Assembly: GCA_032622095.1 (NCBI GenBank)
Contig: CP136066.1
Span: 42,729,835-42,793,834, forward strand
DNA from: Siphonodentalium dalli
Lineage: Eukaryota; Mollusca; Scaphopoda; Gadilida; Siphonodentaliidae
Direction of reading: 5' to 3'
DNA length: 64,000 nucleotides
Part shown: positions 32,001 to 41,805 of the stretch, in pieces
Layout of the letters: every line of letters starts with the position of its first letter
How positions within the stretch are numbered: the stretch's first letter is position 1
Notes under the pieces: generated by a model
What the model was told of the DNA's origin: nothing
Database searches by the model: none
What the model saw: the letters and a program-made list of their open reading frames with translations, nothing else
Made by a program: the position numbers and the translations under genes

Positions 32001-34024
32001 GTTAGTATTCAGGCACTATGCCAACTGGAGGAATATAGCATTCTAGTAACATCGCCGAAAATTTCAAACAAATCGACCTTACCAATCCATAGAAAATATC
32101 GTCTGAACTACGCGCAATTGTAAATATTTACATCTCGATTCGGGACGCAACTATCTGCGATAAGTTAACGAAAACGATTTCGGCATCCGAATTAGCGCTC
32201 GCAAATTACTATTTCCTTGGCTTCGGGGGTAACAAATATTTGATTCGAGTCGAGGAACCCACCCATCAAAGCTAGGAGTGATCAGATATCGATGTTTGAA
32301 ATCTATTATTTTAGTTTTAGGTGGCCCAGTAAACTGTCGACGAGAAGAACTTATCTGACCACATAGCTGATGAAGATCGATAACTCTAAAATCCAGTGGC
32401 TTTTTTGTGTCAGATATTTGACAACTGGCAAAATTTCGTTGAACAAAACGTTGATAAATAACAGGTTTTGGGCAATTTTATGCTATAATTGACTGTGATT
32501 AGGATTATTTTTGGGCAATTAATAGATTCTGATAACTGAAGCGTATTTTGAATAAATGTTGTCGCCTCGCATATATAAGAGAATGCATTGGCCTAAAAAA
32601 AATCTTTTTTTATCACTTTTTACCATTTTTTCTTACATTCTTTAACAATTTTATAATTTTTAATGTGTTAAGCCAATGCATTCTCTTATATATGCGAGGC
32701 GACCTATGGTCGACTCGCATATATAAGATAATGCATTGGCACAGGGTAAAAAAAATCATCAGCACATTTTCAAAACCTTTGTACCATCAGCACTTATTTT
32801 GGTGAGAGTGACCCCTTCAGCGTTAGTGGGATAGTTAAAGATACGGGCGGTGTTGGCGGTGGAAGTGCTGTTAAAATATTCACCTCCGTCAAAAACCGCC
32901 ATGAACAGAAATAATAGTAAAATATAAACATATTTTGTTCTTATACCAATCAGAAATATGGCATAAATTGTCAAATGTTTTTCCGTTGTTATGTAAACAA
33001 AAGCAAAAAAACGTTACTGAACGTGGCTTTTGTTTAGATCCGGATATGGTAAACATAAAGTGCGTTATTTGTTACTGTTTTCCTGATATGGAAATAATAA
33101 AGAGCGTTTATGTCATTTGTGTGTGATTAACCAATATAATTGCGCTGTGTTGTGTAAACAGAAGCATAACTTCTGTAACCTGAGCAGGCTCTTGTTTACG
33201 TACACCATCGTACGTCTTGACGGCAATATACTATTACTATTAACTATTGTTTGACATATGAACAAAACTATATATATTTTAATATTCCTTTTGTTGATGG
33301 CAATTTGAACAAATATGAATATTTATGCAACGAAGGCCGCCCGTGCCTTTAAAGATCACCTTAATTTTCGAACCCCAGATCACATTATATAAAATATATG
33401 CTATACTTATTTCAACTTATTCGATGTAATAAACTGAGAACAGGTTTTTGTTGAGAAACCGACGTCTGTTCTGTGCTGAAGTTTCTATTATTTTCAATGG
33501 AAGAGGAATAACTCTATATATTTAGATATAGAGTTATTCACCTTCCATTGAAAATAAACTATAGCTTGAATTCTGTTGCATTCTGGGAGCCATAACGGGG
33601 AAAATGATTTTATGATTTCACCTGTTTACTATTACTATATAAAGGGCACCATTTGAGACACAGTCGTTCCAAATGGTGATGAATTATAGTCCGATAATCA
33701 TATTTTACGGTATAGATTCTTATTAAAACCGTATATGAAGGCAGTTAGGCACTATAACAAAATAATCGGTGATTTGAAAATTAAGTGGGCCTTTAATGCG
33801 ATACTTCTAAGGATTTTTTTTTCCAAATAGTAATTTCCATAGATTTGTAACGAATCCAAACGATTCGAGAAATAAAATGAAAGCTAAACCTCATAGCATT
33901 GTAATATAACTAGAATGCATATAGCTCGATTTATATACTTCAGGACAGTCTGGTACTTACTGCCGTACGATGATCCAACCTGCAGTAACAGGAACAGGAC
34001 AAGTAACTCCATTCTATACTCCAT
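20739..34024 (-). CDS. single-pass membrane protein with disordered repeat tail (three exons)
   Basis: The model joins 34024-33961, 26620-26176 and 21552-20739 on the minus strand (440 residues). Exon 1: ATG in good Kozak context (ATCATGG), then a signal peptide MEYRMELLVLFLLLQVGSSYG, donor GTAAGT, phase 1. Exon 2: acceptor TTTTTTGCAG, phase 1, donor AG|GTATAA, phase 2. Exon 3: acceptor ATATAG, phase 2. Phases match at both joins. Predicted order: signal peptide 1-21, about 10 extracellular residues, transmembrane helix about 33-56, then a charged tail with GKPWGKVVIIRKGD at 120-133, 12-residue repeats (S-R-R-E-I-V-E-Q-P-A-Y-T) at about 213-294 and QREVVYVREP at 301-310. Function unknown; a membrane-anchored scaffold is an inference. 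Extra phase-1 exons in the 7.3-kb first intron cannot be excluded. A paralogue lies at 54580-55368. Confidence 0.7.
21180..21420 (-). repeat. 36-bp coding tandem repeat
   Basis: In-frame minisatellite inside exon 3, about six to seven units, each coding twelve residues of the type SRREIVEQPAYT. One unit carries a QQI insertion. Such arrays commonly vary in copy number between alleles. Confidence 0.85.
21605..22065. mobile_element. MITE family F, in intron 2
   Basis: TTAAAGGTACTCAATCCGATT to CGGATTGAGTACATTTAA. It sits about 50 bp upstream (in transcription order) of the exon-3 acceptor, so it lies next to the branch-point region of that intron. Confidence 0.8.
22066..22289. other. intron sequence, nothing recognised
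   Basis: No element or exon was recognised. Confidence 0.35.
22290..22690. repeat. tandem repeat GATAAAGTTACCCAGGTTGG
   Basis: About thirteen diverged units of 28-31 bp (AATTGTGATAAAGTTACCCAGGTTGGGG), interrupted by a long G run near 22310-22327. It lies inside intron 2 of the minus-strand gene. Confidence 0.85.
22919..23812. mobile_element. MITE family F interrupted by family B
   Basis: TTAAAGGTGCTCAATCCGATT at the left and CATGCATCTTTTAA at the right. The B element at 23181-23633 splits it. The text resumes with CATTTGCCAGGC, which is continuous in the F copy at 55570. F is therefore older than this B insertion. Confidence 0.8.
23181..23633. mobile_element. hairpin MITE, family B copy 1
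   Basis: TGACCCGCCATATCAAATCC and its reverse complement form the ends, with GTCGTAAGTCGGGATTTTTT further in. Inside is the long-linker hairpin module with two hairpins (about 23228-23300 and 23517-23585). Flanking ATTTG on both sides (offset by one base on the right) may be a target duplication. Confidence 0.85.
23813..25580. other. intron 2 sequence, one fold-back, no exon seen
   Basis: An inverted repeat at about 24165-24288 pairs TTGATATATGAGCGTATATC / GATGTCTCAGTGGGTGAAC with GTTCGCCCACTGGGACATC / ACGCTCATAGATCAA. About 24300-24480 resembles 15100-15220. No exon with proper splice sites was recognised. Confidence 0.4.
25585..26095. repeat. GAT/ATG trinucleotide-rich microsatellite
   Basis: A long imperfect (GAT)n tract. 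It gives artefactual Asp-rich or His/Ser-rich open frames on both strands. AGCACAATACAGTTGA occurs twice inside. It lies just 3' of the exon-2 donor, in intron 2. Confidence 0.9.
26176..26620 (-). CDS. exon 2: transmembrane helix and PWGKV motif
   Basis: It encodes residues 23-169 plus the split codons 22 and 170. The transmembrane segment is SIAIAVCVAAVAGIIIGFAF, continuing CYWF, followed at once by basic residues (RYIRKG), so the tail should face the cytosol. The conserved GKPWGKVVIIRKGD sits at 120-133. The polypyrimidine tract before the acceptor is strong. If intron 2 is retained, the frame stops two codons past the donor (R-Y-K-stop), giving a short membrane form. Confidence 0.8.
26647..26720. 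mobile_element. family F end fragment
   Basis: TTAAAGATGCACAGTCCGATTCGATGG resembles an F terminus, then runs into (CAA/AAC)-rich sequence to about 26800. Intron 1. Confidence 0.5.
26823..27246. mobile_element. MITE with TACGTTCATAC ends
   Basis: GGCTACGTTCATACTCTGGC..GTTTGCACG at the left is mirrored by CGTGCAAACTTGCCAGTG..GAACGTACCC at the right. Size about 424 bp. The ends recall hAT-type MITEs, but no clear 8-bp target duplication was confirmed. Confidence 0.6.
27247..28434. other. intron 1 sequence, no exon seen
   Basis: Nothing recognised. Any additional ectodomain exon of the membrane-protein gene would have to be phase 1 on both sides and lie between 26621 and 33960. I could not identify one. 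Confidence 0.35.
28435..28800. mobile_element. dispersed inverted-repeat element, family J copy 1
   Basis: It runs from CGGAATTTTTTTTCAGGCACG to GGCATACGTGCCCGG, preceded by a G run. It matches 58230-58745 over GTTTTCGGCAGTTTTTTCC, ATTTGCGGGGG, GGATGTTAACAT and AACATGGCTGCCAGC. Non-coding. Confidence 0.6.
29131..29399. mobile_element. palindromic MITE, GCCAAAT-rich (family P)
   Basis: The ends GGTCCGCGCTG / CAGCGCGAACC are mirrored, and the centre contains GCCAAATGCTATCAGGG..TAGCATTTGGCA. Many TTGCCAAAT units occur in both orientations. Single copy here. Confidence 0.6.
29688..30171. mobile_element. MITE family I copy 1
   Basis: CACGGTGGGGAATCACGTGG at the left and CCACGTGATTCCCCACCGTG at the right form perfect 20-bp ends. 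An inner inverted pair is ACATTCTGACCAAAG / CTTTGGTCAGAATGT. A second copy at 39410-40250 carries a nested A element. Confidence 0.8.
30175..30412. repeat. 48-bp tandem repeat
   Basis: About five units containing AACATCTACATACAGACC, then TAGAAAACAGCTATATACGC. It starts right after the I element ends. Confidence 0.85.
30438..30864. mobile_element. MITE family F copy
   Basis: TTAAAGATAGTCAATGCGATTAA to CTGATTGAGTACCTTTAA, with the family's interior landmarks GATTCGAGTCGAGGAACC and GGATAACTCTAAAATCAAG. Confidence 0.75.
30865..31318. other. intron 1 sequence with short (TATGTTA)n
   Basis: Nothing recognised except about five TATATGT-type heptamers at 31185-31221. Confidence 0.4.
31319..31773. 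mobile_element. hairpin MITE, family B copy 2
   Basis: TGACCCGCCATATCAAATCC ends mirrored at 31773. Two hairpins (31368-31440, 31655-31725) with the long linker carrying CCCTGCAGGGAGCCCC and TCTGGGGCTCTGTATGGG. It is the first unit of a 1.25-kb segment repeated at 44492. Confidence 0.9.
31774..32561. repeat. composite E-F segment, duplicated at 44943-45767
   Basis: After the B element comes about 180 bp of shared unique sequence (AACCAGATATTCCCTGGCG), then the left part of an E element (31957 to about 32177) joined to F lacking its own left end. The E/F joint (GATTTCGGCATCCGAATTAG) is identical at 45330, so the chimera was copied as a block. Confidence 0.8.
32562..32750. mobile_element. truncated hairpin module
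   Basis: It starts mid-hairpin (TCGCCTCGCATATATAAGAG), then the A-type linker, then a complete hairpin at about 32672-32742 and GGCACAGGGTAA. It replaces the right end of the F element above. Confidence 0.75.
32835..33352 (-). mobile_element. TTAA-ended MITE, family K copy 2
   Basis: Inverted relative of 3716-4242: TTAAAGATACGGGCGGTG to CCGCCCGTGCCTTTAA. It shares its terminal TTAA with the G element that begins at 33349, suggesting one inserted at the other's TTAA. Confidence 0.8.
33349..33796 (+). mobile_element. MITE family G copy 2
   Basis: TTAAAGATCACCTTAATTTTCGAA to GAAAATTAAGTGGGCCTTTAA, with the palindrome AACTCTATATATTTAGATATAGAGTT. It ends about 165 bp before exon 1 of the minus-strand gene, in intron 1. 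Confidence 0.8.
33961..34024 (-). CDS. exon 1: signal peptide
   Basis: Sixty-four nucleotides: 21 codons plus one base. The hydrophobic run LLVLFLLLQV between charged residues and SSYG is a textbook signal peptide, with likely cleavage near SSYG. The donor is GTAAGT. A nearby downstream ATG (codon 5) could also start the same peptide. Confidence 0.7.
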
Positions 34025-36193
34025 GATGCCTCACGAAATCGAAAAATCACACAAAAATGTCCTCATATGCCCATCGCTCACCCCATTTCGGTGGGACGGG
34101 ATGCTGTAAACGAAATCCTGTATATGGAGTGAGTCTGGGCTGAATAACGTCGATACCGAACGAATGTTTGATCTGAGTAAGGCGTGTACTTTCATTATGC
34201 AAAATCGCATCGCGTGAACGTTACATACACAATACAAAAGATGTGTATTTATCGGACACATAAATGCACCACATTTTTTTTAACTATGAATACGGTGAAG
34301 AGGTGTTTCATAGTCAGATTCATGGGTATGTCATCATTGTCATGGGTATGTCATGGGTATGTGGTTTATATCTCAAGCACCTCACGTTTGATAAACTTAT
34401 TTAACCCTGTTGTGTCATCATATTTATTTCTCTAAATGGTGCACCGGCATGATCATATTGTATAATACAACATAAAGACATAATAGCAATAAAGAATGGT
34501 ATATTGTCATAAAACGAATGCGTCAGATATGTATGTCCCGATATTTATCTTCACGGGTGATTTCTTTTGTTGATAATTGTTGATAATGCTCTATGGTTGT
34601 TTGTTGTACTTATTATCTGAATATGTCCTATAAGGGAACTACTCGTCAATGAGTATAGTTAGCTTAGAAATGGTAAACCCTTTGGTGTAAACATCATGCA
34701 CAGGGATGAACATATTTGTTATAATATAACAAAAAGACATAATAACATCTGAGAATGTGATTTGGGGGTTACAAATTGGCCAATAAATAACATCAATAGT
34801 GGACTTTATAAATGCCACATAAAGGTTTTACTCATTTAACAATTAAAGGGGGACTGTGCATTAAATCCAGTCATGTATGAGGCTATATCCTAATATACTC
34901 AACAGAATATATGCAGCAAATGAATGAATTTGAGTCATGGATGAGGGAAAAATACACCAGACCAGGGGTGGTTACCAACTTGTTTTAAAGATGCATGGCC
35001 GATTCGTACAAGAAAAACACACACAGTACATAACATTGTGCAGTAACTTTATAAAACATGTATTATAAAGTTATTATACCATGTTGTGTAAGTGTGTGTT
35101 TTTCTCCAGATTGTGTTGAAAAGTCACTGCGCGTCTTGTCCAATATGACTTTTCACCACAATCTGGACTCGTGCAAGAAAACACATACTGCATGTACACA
35201 ACATTGTATAATGACATTTTTATTATCCATCTGTATGTTAATAAAACTATTGTATAATTACAGGATGCACACGTACTGTTCCTATAGGGATGTGTCGACT
35301 AGGATTACTTCGTGACGCCACCGGAGTCCCGATAACTTTTACAAAAGTCATATTGGAAGACATTCGTATATTGCCCATTTACATGATGCCTTAAAGCCCG
35401 ATCTCGACTACCAAAAGTTTTAACACGATTTGAATTTGTTTCAGCCGACCAAATATTCCAATAATCGCCACGCTTTCGTTTCCAAGACGCAGTATACATG
35501 TATAATAAAGAGCGTTTTCATTTATGAGAGTTAGTACCAATTTCAACGTAACAACGAGGGATACATTTCTGGATTTGCCGGTACCATAAAATGATGGTGA
35601 TTGCAAGTATTATGGTGTAACACTGTAGTATCTATACAAATGCTTACAATCACAGAAATAAGCAAAAATGACCAAATTTGGATGGGCTGATCTCAGGCAC
35701 AGTTCAAGCCGAAATTATATTGCCTATTATAATGTTATACAATTATACCTGGTTACTAGTAGATTTCCTGGGGAAACCGTAACCCAAAATTTACACATAC
35801 ATACATGTATGGCTAAAAATACTTGACCTAGAGATTATTTGCTAGAATGGCTCTTGTCTGCAAACTTTCACATAGAAACAGCCATTCCCTGGAATTCAGG
35901 TCAAACTTAATCTTTACTAGTATTGTTTTCTCTTCTTTGAACAAAATATTCATTAGGCTGAATGGTGAGTAAATGTTTTAGAATTACACCAAGAAACATG
36001 ATGTAACCATTGGAATCAAGCAAACACTGCAGGTTTAAAAAAAAACAAATATCCTGAACTGAATAAACCATGATATCAACAGTTCAACAGTCATGTTCAA
36101 AAGGCTATCACGCACTCATAAAACAATTTTATTAGCTCAAGTATGCATTCTGTTGAAAGGAATTATCATAAAATCATCACATAAAATAAAACT
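34025..36193. other. 5' flank of the membrane-protein gene; no gene seen
   Basis: No TATA box is convincing upstream of 34024. A nested inverted repeat lies at about 34985-35240: ACAAGAAAAACACACAC pairs with GTGTGTGTTTTTCTCC, and CAGATTGTG with CACAATCTG. A short repeat of CATGGGTATGTCAT is at 34320-34362. The rest is unrecognised. Confidence 0.4.
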
Positions 36194-36572
36194 TTAAAGT
36201 GATGTGAAACACTCCGGCAGGGTGATCAAATAGAAATGGGAATAATCTTGCTCAAAGTAGTTATTTTTTACAAATAGTATATCAAATTTGACAAAACACA
36301 CCGTCACTCTATATATATTAATTAAATGCAGTCACTATCGGTGGCGAAATCGTTTTTGTTAGTTTATCGCTTATAGATGAGTCCCGATTCGAGAAGTAAA
36401 TATTTACAATTGCGCGCAGTTCATACGATGTGTTCTATGAAGTGGTACGGTCGATTTGCTTGCGATTTGCGGCGATATTAGTAAAATGCTACATTCCTTC
36501 AAATGGCATATAAGGCCTGAAAAGAAAATGGTCAGTTTCAAGCATCCGAACACGTCCTTAATATGTCTTTAA
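36194..36572 (-). mobile_element. MITE family E copy, inverted
   Basis: TTAAAGTGATGTGAAACACTCC to GTCCTTAATATGTCTTTAA; the reverse complement of 11575-11950. Confidence 0.75.
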
Positions 36573-36944
36573 TACACACAAAAATAACAGATACGTTAAC
36601 CGGAATGTAAAATATTAAGTCATCCCCAACCGGCAAAAAAAAATAAAAAAAATCCCGAACTGGGAAAAATGGGTAGGGTCATTTCAGAACCAAATACTTT
36701 TTTTTCGTCGAAGCTCGACCTAAAAGTCATTTTAAATACTGTAGAGTATATGTTTTCTTATGTCTTTGAACGTGTATGACCATGCAAATCAACCGAGATT
36801 TTTTTGTGCAGAGAGAATACGATAAGTTATCCCGAACTGGGAATGTGGCTGTATATACAAATAATGGTGAATGCAAGTATTATACTTTTGCCTGAAAGCT
36901 GAACATTACCGTGAAACAGTTTTAACAAATTTGTCCGCGGATCA
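36573..36944. other. intergenic, nothing recognised
   Basis: AT-rich, no gene or element identified. Confidence 0.35.
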
Positions 36945-37711
36945 TTAAAGGCCCACTTAATTTTTCGAACCCCAAATCACATAATATAAAATGTATGCCA
37001 TATGATATACCATTTGAAAGAGGAAGCTCCAAAACATTGTATTTTAAACTTATTCGATGTAATAATCTGGGAACATATTGTTTTTGTTGAGATATCGATG
37101 TCTGTTGTGTGCTCAAGTTTCTGAACAAAGTCTATTATTTCCAATGAAAGGGGAATAACTATATATTTAGATATAGAGTTTTTTCCCTTCCATTGAAAAT
37201 AAACTATAGTTTGGATTCTTTTGCATCTGGGTGCCATAAATGGGGAAATGATTTTGTTATTCAAACGGTATATCAAGGCATTATACAAAAAATAATCACC
37301 GATTCGCAAATTAACCTTTTACCCAACAAAACGGCCAAAACCGGCCAAATAAAGCTTCAACAGCCTAAAATATCTTCGGTCTGTCTCAATAGAACCATAC
37401 AAATATGGATATCATTGGAACCGGCTCCTTGACCATATTGTGATAGTTACAGTTATGCCCTGTGCCAATGCATTCTCTTATATATGCGAGTCGACCATAG
37501 GTCGCCTCGCATATATAAGAGAATGCATTGGCCTAAAAAAAAACTTTTTACCATTTTTTTCTTACATTCTTCAACAATTTTATAATTTTTAATGTGTTAA
37601 GCCAATGCATTCTCTTATATATGCGAGGCGACCTATGGTCGACTCGCATATATAAGAGAATGCATTGGCACAGGGCCCTTCTGTTGGGTAAAGGGTTAAG
37701 TGGTCCTTTAA
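36945..37711 (+). mobile_element. MITE family G copy 3, interrupted by family A
   Basis: TTAAAGGCCCACTTAATTTTTCG at the left and TTAAGTGGTCCTTTAA at the right. The A element at 37311-37699 sits exactly at a TTAA inside GATTCGCAAATTAAGTGG, leaving TTAA on both sides. Confidence 0.9.
37311..37699 (+). mobile_element. piggyBac-like MITE, family A copy 2, nested in G
   Basis: TTAACCTTTTACCCAACA to TGTTGGGTAAAGGGTTAA; two hairpins at about 37463-37533 and 37602-37672. Direct evidence of TTAA duplication on insertion. Confidence 0.92.
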
Positions 37712-38485
37712 ACAATTTATTACTTCTGTAATAATTATATATTATATCATGTCATAATTTTGTGGTGTAGATGTAGATGTAGATGTTTATTTGTACAATA
37801 GATAAGAATAGATAACAAAGCATTGATATATGAATTAATGGTATTGTACAGGAGCAGCATGACCTACTGGCCGTCCTCCTGATGCCCCTCAATCAATAAT
37901 ACAATAAGAAAATATGATGGCGTATGTAGTTTCAGGTTGCTGGTTGGTGTTAATGTTAAATAATTATACTATATTGATAATTTTAATTGAAAATGGTATA
38001 AATCGTGAACTTAAGAGTAGATATCTTATATACTATTGCGTTTGATGGACAAGTTAGAAAAACTAAATCGGAATAACATTTTGAGGTCGCGACGGCCCTA
38101 TATAATGTAGTTTTTGAATTAAACAGCGTGGACGGCGGAAACCAGACAATAAGTTAGATTTTTATGACAGCATAATGCCGTACATAATTTGCCTTATCAT
38201 ATATAACATTTCAATTTAAAAATTCACGGACGCCGCCGTGTACATGGTGTATGTCACAAGGCTGTCTGGAAGGGCGGATGTTCAGGTGATAACTCTAAGT
38301 TGTAAGTTGCTTGAGGCAAGTGATATGACGATTATCTATCGCAAATGTAGCATGATTTGATGTTACATGTAGCCGAATATTTACCTATTAGTTCAGTAGA
38401 TAACAATTTTGTGGTTACAATAACAAATGTTAAACATATTCCTATATCACCCACACCCAGATTACGTAGAGGCCTGAGAATATGG
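37712..38485. other. intergenic, nothing recognised
   Basis: Three GTAGAT hexamers near 37770; otherwise no feature. Confidence 0.35.
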
Positions 38486-38487
38486 TG

Positions 38488-38596
38488 CCGAACATTTACA
38501 GAATGAGGTCCCCAGAGGGTGAATTTAGTGACGCTATACCCGCACAGCGGACTAGGATAACTACATCCACCACATGGGGACCTCATTCTGCTTAGG
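38488..38596. mobile_element. palindromic element family H, decayed copy
   Basis: CAGAATGAGGTCCCCAGAGG, a centre with CCCGCACAGCGG, and GGGGACCTCATTCTGC. Better copies are at 43062 and 52086. Confidence 0.65.
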
Positions 38597-39117
38597 CCTC
38601 ATCTGCGATAGGAGACATAGTCTCAGATTTAAGTTCCCAGATGGTGCATATTGTCATGTGCACCTTTTGGGCACCTCGATTGTGCAATGTGTCGTATACC
38701 AATTTGGGGATATAAAGAAATTAAACTAATCTAAAATCTGGTGCATGAGGCCTAAGCAGACTGAGGTTCACATAACTATGCTATAGTGAGGGAAGTCGCT
38801 AACTCAGATGTTGCGTACTGGTCACTCATGCTATAGCGGACCGGGGATCGCAACCTGGTCAGGGTATTCTGACAAAAATCAGAACTCGGTCAGATATTTA
38901 CCAAGTTTGTCAGGCTGAAAAGTCTCATTCGACATCACCGAATAAAGATCCGAACACAAAATGCCGACCCCCATTACAACATAATGTTAACAAGTATGTT
39001 GTCGTGGGTCCAGTACGCTGTCCGATCGGACGCTTACCGGTGATCGGTGTGTGCACATTAAAGAACGCTACTATAAAGTTACTCGACCGTGGTAGGAATG
39101 AACCAGTGCGTCTGTAA
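38597..39117. other. intergenic, nothing recognised
   Basis: The GAGGCCTAAGCAGA text at about 38746 echoes the flank of the H copy. No gene. Confidence 0.35.
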
Positions 39118-39400
39118 CCAGAATTGGTTCCTGTACTGATATATCTACAGATACATATATCACGAAATTAACCCTTTGTACTGATATATCTACAGATATG
39201 CGGGGTGGCGTCACGAAATTAACCCTCTGTACTGATATATCTACAGATATGCGGGGTGGCATGACGCAATTCACCCTCTGTACTGATATATCTACAGATA
39301 TGAGGGGTGGCGGCACGAAATTCACCCTCTGTACTGATATATCTACAGATATGCGGGTGGCGTCATGAAATTCACCCTCTGCGTGGGGACTTCATTCCGC
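39118..39400. repeat. 51-bp tandem repeat
   Basis: Five to six units containing GTACTGATATATCTACAGAT, then ATGCGGGGTGGCG and AATTCACCCTCT. The last motif is shared with family H, so this array may have grown from an H-like sequence. Confidence 0.8.
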
Positions 39401-39409
39401 ATATAGTTT

Positions 39410-40250
39410 CACGGTGGGGAATCACGTGGTTTCGATGTGATGAGTACCACACATTCAAAATGACCGAGGCGATCGCAAACACGACCAGAAACGATGAAGA
39501 ATAATAATATATTAAATATATCTAGTTTTTGGCAGCTACACGTATATGCTATACTATTTTTCAAACAAGCATATGGTATTCTATTTTTTAACCCTTTACC
39601 CAACAAAACGGCCAAAACCGGCCAAATAAAGCTTCAACAGCCTAAAATATCTTCGGTCTGTCTCAATAGAACCATACAAATATGGATATCATTGGAACCG
39701 GCTCCTTGACCACATTGTGATAGTTACAGTTATGTCCTGTGCCAATGCATTCTCTTATATATGCGAGTCGACCATAGGTCGCCTCGCATATATAAGAGAA
39801 TGCATTGGCCTAACACTTTTTACCATTTTTTCTTACATTCTTTAACAATTTTATAATTTTTAATGTGTTAAGCCAATGCATTCTCTTATATATGCGAGGC
39901 GACCTATGGTCGACTCGCATATATAAGAGAATGCATTGGCACAGGGCCCTTCTGTTGGGTAAAGGGTTAACATTCTGACCAATGTTGTCAGTCGAAAGAT
40001 TCTCCTAGAAGTATGGACTTGTGTATTCCACGAACCTCCGCCTGGCATCTTTGGTCAGAATGTTATAGAAAACCCACCATTTCCGAACAAATAAGGTATC
40101 AACTTGTTTTTAAAATAAACAAGCATATGCTCGTAACAGTCAAAATGCTATGTTTTGTGTTAGTTCATCATATATTGTGATTTGAGCGTTTGTACATTAT
40201 GATTGCGTGGTATACTGACCAACCTCGAAGCGACTTGATTCCCCATCGTG
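39410..40250. mobile_element. MITE family I copy 2, interrupted by family A
   Basis: CACGGTGGGGAATCACGTGG at the left and ATTCCCCATCGTG at the right. The A element occupies 39588-39970, with TTAA on both sides. Confidence 0.8.
39588..39970 (+). mobile_element. piggyBac-like MITE, family A copy 3
   Basis: TTAACCCTTTACCCAACA to TGTTGGGTAAAGGGTTAA, perfect ends. Hairpins at about 39739-39809 and 39874-39944. Confidence 0.92.
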
Positions 40251-41124
40251 ATTTTTGGCGTTTAAAAGAGTCATGTACTTTTAAATAGCAAAAACGAATA
40301 TCGGACCCAGACGAGTTAAACACTCAAAATAGCGAGTTGATGGAGCGAATCGAAATATAAAGATGTGTTGATAAACGTATTATATGTGTGAATGCGGGGC
40401 GTGTATATTCAGCTAATACTCCGGTGCGTGTCGGTTAAAGGAATGCGATTCAATCAACAACCTAAACATGCCCAGATCACAGTAATGATGTTACGCCTAT
40501 ATATCACTAAAAGGCCAGGCTCGATTTGAATATATTAAATGGGTCAGATTTATATTGTACTCTGTTGAAAAGCTTATGTATACTCTTTATATGCACAGGG
40601 TCGTGACTACGAGCCTCCATTGCATCGTGGGGTGTGAAATTTAGAATTATAACCGCACCTCCCGAACTCATCCCTATTAATCACGCCATGTGTCTGTGCT
40701 TACTCATCTTCCACCATTACAAAACCTGCGAACGTTTTGGACTTTTGGCATGGACGTGTAATTTAAAAAAAAAAAGTGCAGGTAATATATTTCTTAGTTA
40801 TTTACCTGTTAGCGTATTTCACTATAGAAATTGCACGAAGGTCCCAACTCGAAATTGTCCGATTTAAGTGACTTTGTGAGCGACTTTGCTTTGCGTCGAT
40901 TACAATTATGGAATTTCTCCATGGTAATTACTTCAATGTTTATTGCGATATCGGCTCACAAAAGTCACAAAAAACATGCACGAGCTGGTCGGCACTCGGC
41001 AAAAATGCCAACTAACTAAACGACCATCGAGCATGCATGGCATTTTTGCAGTGAAATTTTTCCAGCATGGTATGAACGTGTACCCGACTAACAGTCTTCC
41101 ATAAAATTGTACACCACCAACTAT
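40251..41124. other. intergenic, nothing recognised
   Basis: Short frames only, without recognisable families. Confidence 0.35.
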
Positions 41125-41790
41125 ATAGGCTGGGGACACACGTACCACAGTAGCGATGGCATAGTAGGTGTGACAATTAATTATGGTGTAGTTTGGTGAC
41201 AATTGGTTGTCATAATTAATATGCCATAGAAAGCCATGTCGCCATCTGCAAATTCGCACAATGAGTCTATCAAGCTCTATATCAGCGACGGTCGATCTCT
41301 CACGGATGTATATACCTGAATGTCTTTACTCAACACGCAGTGTTATATTTTACATACTAAGACACAAGTCCACTTGATAACTTAATGAATAACCTATCCC
41401 AACAGCCATGATTGTTCTTATTAATGACATTAATATAAGTAGAGAAACATGCATGCATTGAGATCATATAAAAAAAACGTACTACAATAATGCTATGTGA
41501 GTCAATGAGGAATTGCCACCAGGCCACGGTCAAACACAATTCTGGACGATCTATCGTGCAATTATATATATATCGTCGTGAATACAATTTAGCAAAACTT
41601 AATGAGTAGAGATCAACCTAGGTGAAAAGCAATGGTTAATTGGTCGTCGACTCATTGTGCGGAAAATCAGCGGGCGACATGGATAGCTATGGCACAGAAT
41701 TATGACGGACCAATTGTCAACAAACTCCACCATAATAAATTGTCACACCTACTATGCCATCGCTACTGTGGTACGTGTGTCCGCAGCCTA
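41125..41790. mobile_element. fold-back element with 140-bp arms (family L)
   Basis: The left arm 41125-41267 and right arm 41649-41790 are inverted copies: GGACACACGTACCACAGTAG, CGATGGCATAGTAGGTGTGA, GACAATTGGT, CCATGTCGCC and GCACAATGAGTC all recur in mirrored order. The central 380 bp has no recognised coding. A LINE 3' end follows within about 15 bp. Confidence 0.8.
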
Positions 41791-41805
41791 TAATCTATAT
41801 ACCCA

